Assembly (NCBI GenBank): GCA_003260075.1
Contig: QLIY01000224.1
Span: 62,001 to 126,000, forward strand
DNA from: Phallusia mammillata
Taxonomy: Eukaryota > Chordata > Ascidiacea > Phlebobranchia > Ascidiidae
Length of the DNA: 64,000 nt
Direction: 5' to 3'
In this document: positions 59,890 to 64,000 of the stretch, piece by piece
How positions within the stretch are numbered: the stretch's first letter is position 1
Layout of the letters: each line of letters begins with the position of its first letter
Program-made: the position numbers and the translations under genes
Notes under the pieces: generated by a model
What the model saw: the letters and a program-made list of their open reading frames with translations, nothing else
What the model was told of the DNA's origin: nothing
Databases searched by the model: none

Positions 59890-62800
59890 ATGTCGATGAC
59901 AAAGAAACAGCTTGAAGAGGAGGAACATGCGAAAATGATGATGAGAGCAATCACAGAAAATAATGTCCAGAAAATTGAGGTAAATGTGCGGTAGATGTGG
60001 TTTTCAAATTTTCTGTAGCAAACCATTGGAAGCAATCTTCAAACTAATTGCGCACCAATTTCACCACCTATTCTACGATGTGTATAACAGTAGGGGGGGG
60101 GGACGGTAGATGTGGTTTTCAAATTTTCTGTAGCAAACCATTGGAAACAATCTTCAAAGTAATTGCGCACCAATTTCACCACCTATTCTACGATGTGTAT
60201 AACAGTAAACTGAAAATAAGATCATTGGAACAGGAACTTTTAACATCCTTTTGCGCAACGTGGTCTGACGTTTTCAACGCAGTTTAGAACCACAACTTAT
60301 TTCACAAACAAAAGCAATATGAAATATGTTTCTTCTTTAGCCCGGTTGTAAACGGGCCAGAACCAATTACAAGCTGAAAACGCCACCGAAACACGAATTT
60401 AATTAAAACAAAGCCCTATTTACACATTTAAATTGGTAAAATTGAGGCTTTTGGAAAATGATCTGTTTTACTCTTACAACGGCCCATCTTAGAACTTTGC
60501 TTCAGCAAAGACCTATTTAATCTCACGAAAATCTTTTTCCGTTTGTGAAACAAGAAAACTTATCAGTTATTACCAACAAAAAAATCACATATTATCAAGT
60601 GAAACTACTTTGCAGGAAGCATTGGAAAGCACAAAGAAACACGGACAAGGCTTCGTCCTTACAAGTCAATTCTCACATAAACGGGGTAATTCACCAAAGG
60701 TCAGTCGAGCTTGTGTATAAAATACATGTATTGGTCTAGTCCGAACTTAAAAACTAACATTTTTGTTCTGGCATACTAAACTGCAATGTGCGATACCCAA
60801 TGTTACAATTGTTTGTGTAATTATCAGGCAGAAGTGGCAAAAACGTGATACTCTTTTCTAAGTCGTAAAATAAAGCTTTCTGGGCTATTGAACATAGTGA
60901 GATCACGGGTTAAGCAAACAATACGACGTAATCCAGGTATACGAGCGTGTCGGGCTTTGGTAGCTGGGAGTGTTGACAGAGCGCATTACAATAACTCGCT
61001 ACACAAAGTCTCACAAACCCTGAACAAACAGACGTCGTCGACAGTTGCCATAACAATGGCCGGGCAAGTTCGTCTTTTAGGAAAAGTTACCAGCCTTAGC
61101 TGCAATGGTGTAAAAGCCTCTAAAATAAGTTTTTTGGGTTTGGTTTGGGCAGACCGTGTTTTGTACTAAGAAGATAGTTAATAACTTGCTTACTAGAGAC
61201 CTAAATATACGTAACATGTGTTGTACAGCTGTAGTTATCGTGAGGTGTAGTTGAACATTCACAAGCAGTGCACAGCAGTCGGGTCAGTGTGTTAACATGC
61301 GTATTTAATCCAGTCAAATGCAGTCAAGGACATAATATCTCAAAACCTTGAGACTTTATGGGTCCAAAACAGTGTGCACTGTCTGCAGCTTATCATGGTA
61401 AAAAGTTTTCCCAAAACGGCTAGAAATGTAATGTTCTGAAGTAAGTGCAAAATATATTGGAAAGGAGGTTGTGTGAAGGACTACTTTTTATATATGCACG
61501 TTATTGCTATTTAAGTGATATTCTTATACCTTTTACATACCAGTGCAGCAAGGTCATTACGGGGGGGGGGAAAGTGCAAAATATATTGGAAAGGAGGTTG
61601 TTTGAAGGACTACTTTTTATATATGCACGTTATTGCTATTCAAGTGATATTCTTATACCTTTTACATACCAGTGCAGCAAGGTCATTACGATCGGTGAAC
61701 ATACGTTGAATTGCAGACGCCTAAGAGGTCCACCACTCCTCATATGCCCATGGTGATTGGTTCACCAATCGGATCACCACCACCATCTCGAAAATCCACA
61801 CCATCCCCATCCAGAGGACACCGAAGGAAAAAGTCACGTGACAAGAAAGTAAAGTCCGCATACCTGACCGAGGTCAAACGAAGGTCAAATAAAGTGGACA
61901 TGGCGATCCAGAGCGACGAGCTGGATCCTGACCGGATGTTCCCAAGTCCTCCTCCTGTCACTCCCGAAATGAGATCAGAGTCCGGAGACAAGGAAGACCC
62001 CGTGAAGAGGGATGAGGAGTTAGCAGAGATGATCAAAGAGGAAAAAGATCTTAAAATAGGAAAAGAGGACTTCGTTGCGCGTGCAGATGTAGCAAGTAAT
62101 GGAGATGTAAAGAAGAAAGAAGATGAGATTCCTCCTTCTGTCATCCAGGAGGAGCCGGAAATGGGGGGGGGGGGACAGATGTAGCAAGTAATGGAGATGT
62201 AAAGAAGAAAGAAGAAGATGAGATTCCTCCTTCTGTCATCCAGGAGGAGCCGGAAATGGTAGAGAGGAAGACAAGAAAGAATCAAAGAAGGATAAGGTAA
62301 CATTTGTAAAGGATTTTCAACAGTTGGCATAAGTGGAATAAGGCCTTTACGTTTTAAAACTTTGTAGTAACGATATGTTTTTGCCGTATTTCTTTGGTAT
62401 GTATAGTACCGCCATGTTACAACTTTATTTGGAAATCATGTTTTAAAGAATTATATAACAGCAACCCCATGACCAACTACAGGAAAATGAGTGATAGTTT
62501 CAAAACAATATTATTTACAATTTGTAAGCCCACACCATTAAAAATTAAACAATATGAAACGACCATAGCCGATATAAAAATACTTTAACCACGATAGAAG
62601 CAACAACTTCAATTATTATGACAACTTACACAAACCGTAAAAAAGACACTGTAACCACAAAACTGATTTTTGGTCCACAGTAGGCTAAAAAACACTTTAC
62701 TATTATACAGTTTTCTTTCAAACACTTGGGAGAGCGACTTGATCCTGTATAATGACTCGATATGCCTGACGATATACTGTAAGTGTAACATTTGCCCTTA

Positions 62801-63557
62801 ATTTCAGCTCAGCAAAATTTGCCCGTCTCGGACTAAGCAAGCGTCCAGCGCAGTTTAAAATCGCTCCTCGGCCCCAGTTGTGGCAGCAAAAGATGGACCC
62901 AGCAAACCCCGAACCCCTGCCTTCGAACGTGTACGTAACCCGGGTACCCAAAGTGGGGGGCGAGGTGAAGTCTCCGTTTTACGCCCAGGTGGATATTCCA
63001 GAGGGGGCGCTGCGAGGTGACGTCATTATGAAGTTCGAGACCCAAGATTATAATTAGTAAGTGAAAGTTTTAGGTGTAAACTGTAAAAAACAGTAGATCC
63101 TACTTTTAGCAAAGTTCAAATTTGAACCTGCAGGTTTCTAAAAGTAAACGTTGCGTTTCTTTAGGAGAAAATCTGTACTAACTACATGGAGTGAAAATGT
63201 TGCAATAAGTATTTTTTGTTCGTTTTGAATAATAGACTAACAATGTCACTGAGGAAATATGTATTTCCAAGTCTGTACATTGACTTGATTCCAAATTACA
63301 CAAACGGTTTTTCATAACAAGTAAATATTAGCACGTGTCTAATCGATGGTCTTAGCCCCTATATAAACAGTAAAACAGGAGTTGGAAGATACGGACATTT
63401 TAACCTGAGTATTGTTTCTAGTACAAAGCTGGGATTAAAGGATAGCGACAAACTGTGCAGTTACATCATCGATGTCAATCTCACGCCCCTGACTTATTCA
63501 CTACATAAAGAGGCTACAGTCAAAATGCGAATACTGGACGAATGCATTAACAAGTAA
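59890..63557 (+). CDS. Unrecognised multi-exon gene (charged, disordered N-terminus and a compact C-terminal domain)
   Basis: Not recognised. Exons with agreeing phases: 59890-59979 (start), 60616-60699, 61717-62296, 62808-63056 and 63422-63557. Exon 1 is a charged helix (MTKKQLEEEEHAKMMMRA). Exon 2 joins exon 3 as GNSPK-TPKRSTTP. Exon 3 is low-complexity: SP/TP-rich (SPPPSRKSTPSPSRG), then basic, then acidic. Exons 4-5 look folded (PSNVYVTRVPKVGGEVKSPF, YAQVDIPEGALRGDVIMKF, TYSLHKEATVKMRIL), perhaps a beta-sandwich. Exon 3 contains a 12-G block plus an 80-bp duplicate; as written it stops early, but without the 92 extra bases it stays open and meets exon 4 in phase 2. The end at 63557 (TAA) overlaps a possible donor GTAACA at 63554, so the gene may continue. 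Function unknown. Confidence 0.65.
59989..60208. repeat. Duplicated segment around a 10-G block
   Basis: Left copy about 59989-60092, block 60093-60102, right copy about 60103-60208. In intron 1 of the plus-strand gene, just after its donor. Confidence 0.9.
61443..61689. repeat. Duplicated segment around a 10-G block
   Basis: Left copy about 61443-61560, block 61561-61570, right copy about 61571-61689. Ends upstream of the acceptor of exon 61717. Confidence 0.9.
62083..62258. repeat. Duplicated segment around a 12-G block inside a coding exon
   Basis: Left copy 62083-62162, block 62163-62174, right copy from 62175. The offset between copies is 92 bp; the right copy has one extra GAA codon, an in-frame difference. 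Confidence 0.92.
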
Positions 63558-63790
63558 CATTGTATTGAATTTAAATGCATAACGTTCGTATTACACTTTT
63601 TATCCAAGTCTGATCGATTTCTTAACAAACAAGGGTTCTTTGTGAAATAGAGATCAACATACAGCACAACAACACATTTTAGAAACTTGTGTCATTATAG
63701 TGAAAAATTTAATTTTTCACGTTTTGGTGGCCTGTGGATGAACCGCTGGGTTATCCGGGGTCAAACTTTCGGAGGATCAACTATGGATAA

Positions 63791-63806
63791 CTAACTAACT
63801 AACTAA
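63791..63806. repeat. CTAA microsatellite
   Basis: Four tandem CTAA/AACT units just before the last duplicated segment. Confidence 0.7.
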
Positions 63807-64000
63807 AATGGGAAGGGGGGCCCATAATTAATTAAACCTAACTTAGAATCAGTTTGATATAATTTCACTGATAAATGTGATGTTAATGTGTAGACAAGAA
63901 GATGTGGGGGGGGGGGAATGGGAAAAGGGGCCCATAATTAATTAAACCTAACTTAGAATCAGTTTGACATAATTTCACTGATAAATGTGATGTTAATGTG
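63807..64000. repeat. Duplicated segment around an 11-G block at the window end
   Basis: Left copy about 63807-63905, block 63906-63916, right copy from 63917 to the edge. Non-coding. Confidence 0.9.

Noticed and set aside
60888-61169. Possible extra exon of the plus-strand gene
   Set aside because: Exons 60616-60699 and 61717-62296 already join in phase 0, and this frame has no convincing splice sites.

Overview
The window looks like nuclear DNA of a chordate, most probably an ascidian tunicate (an inference). Reasons: it is AT-rich, genes have many short exons with canonical GT/AG introns mostly of 0.1-1.5 kb, it carries a one-copy chondromodulin/tenomodulin-type BRICHOS gene and a giant LDL-receptor-related gene, and introns are full of small hAT-type MITEs and a tRNA-derived SINE. 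Exon boundaries below were read by hand from splice sites, reading-frame phase and family alignment from memory; no search was run.

Layout. 1-818 (minus): first three exons of a cadherin-repeat (protocadherin-like) gene running off the left edge. 819-17335: 16.5 kb with no gene I can support. 17336-19807 (minus): APMAP/strictosidine-synthase-like membrane protein, five exons, complete. 20703-22233 (minus): NXT1/p15, three exons, complete. 22684-23013 (plus): a possible two-exon small membrane protein, head-to-head with NXT1. 23616-29709 (minus): complete seven-exon CNMD/TNMD homologue with BRICHOS domain, furin-type site and eight-cysteine C-terminus. 32359-57497 (minus): 37 exons of an LRP1/LRP2-type endocytic receptor, open in one frame through the stop codon but starting inside a beta-propeller, so its 5' part is not visible. 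59890-63557 (plus): at least five exons of a gene I do not recognise. The genes are not an operon or an obvious pathway; they are independent neighbours, mostly on the minus strand.

Assembly structure. The strangest signal is 26 blocks of pure C (left of the 193-N gap at 55539-55731) or pure G (right of it). Twenty-three are 10-12 bases long and sit exactly between two near-identical copies of 55-230 bp of local sequence; three are longer (49, 84, 42). One breaks an exon, and removing one copy plus the block restores the frame. The best explanation is 10-base placeholder gaps between overlapping contig ends, later written as G, with the left contig reverse-complemented; I treat them as artefacts, not biology.

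Mobile elements. At least eight hAT-type MITEs are recognisable, most with 8-bp target-site duplications, including one nested in an older copy of its own family and one that contains the assembly gap with matching duplications on both sides. A tRNA-headed SINE with fragments, a pogo-like TA-flanked family and a foldback family account for much of the intronic sequence.
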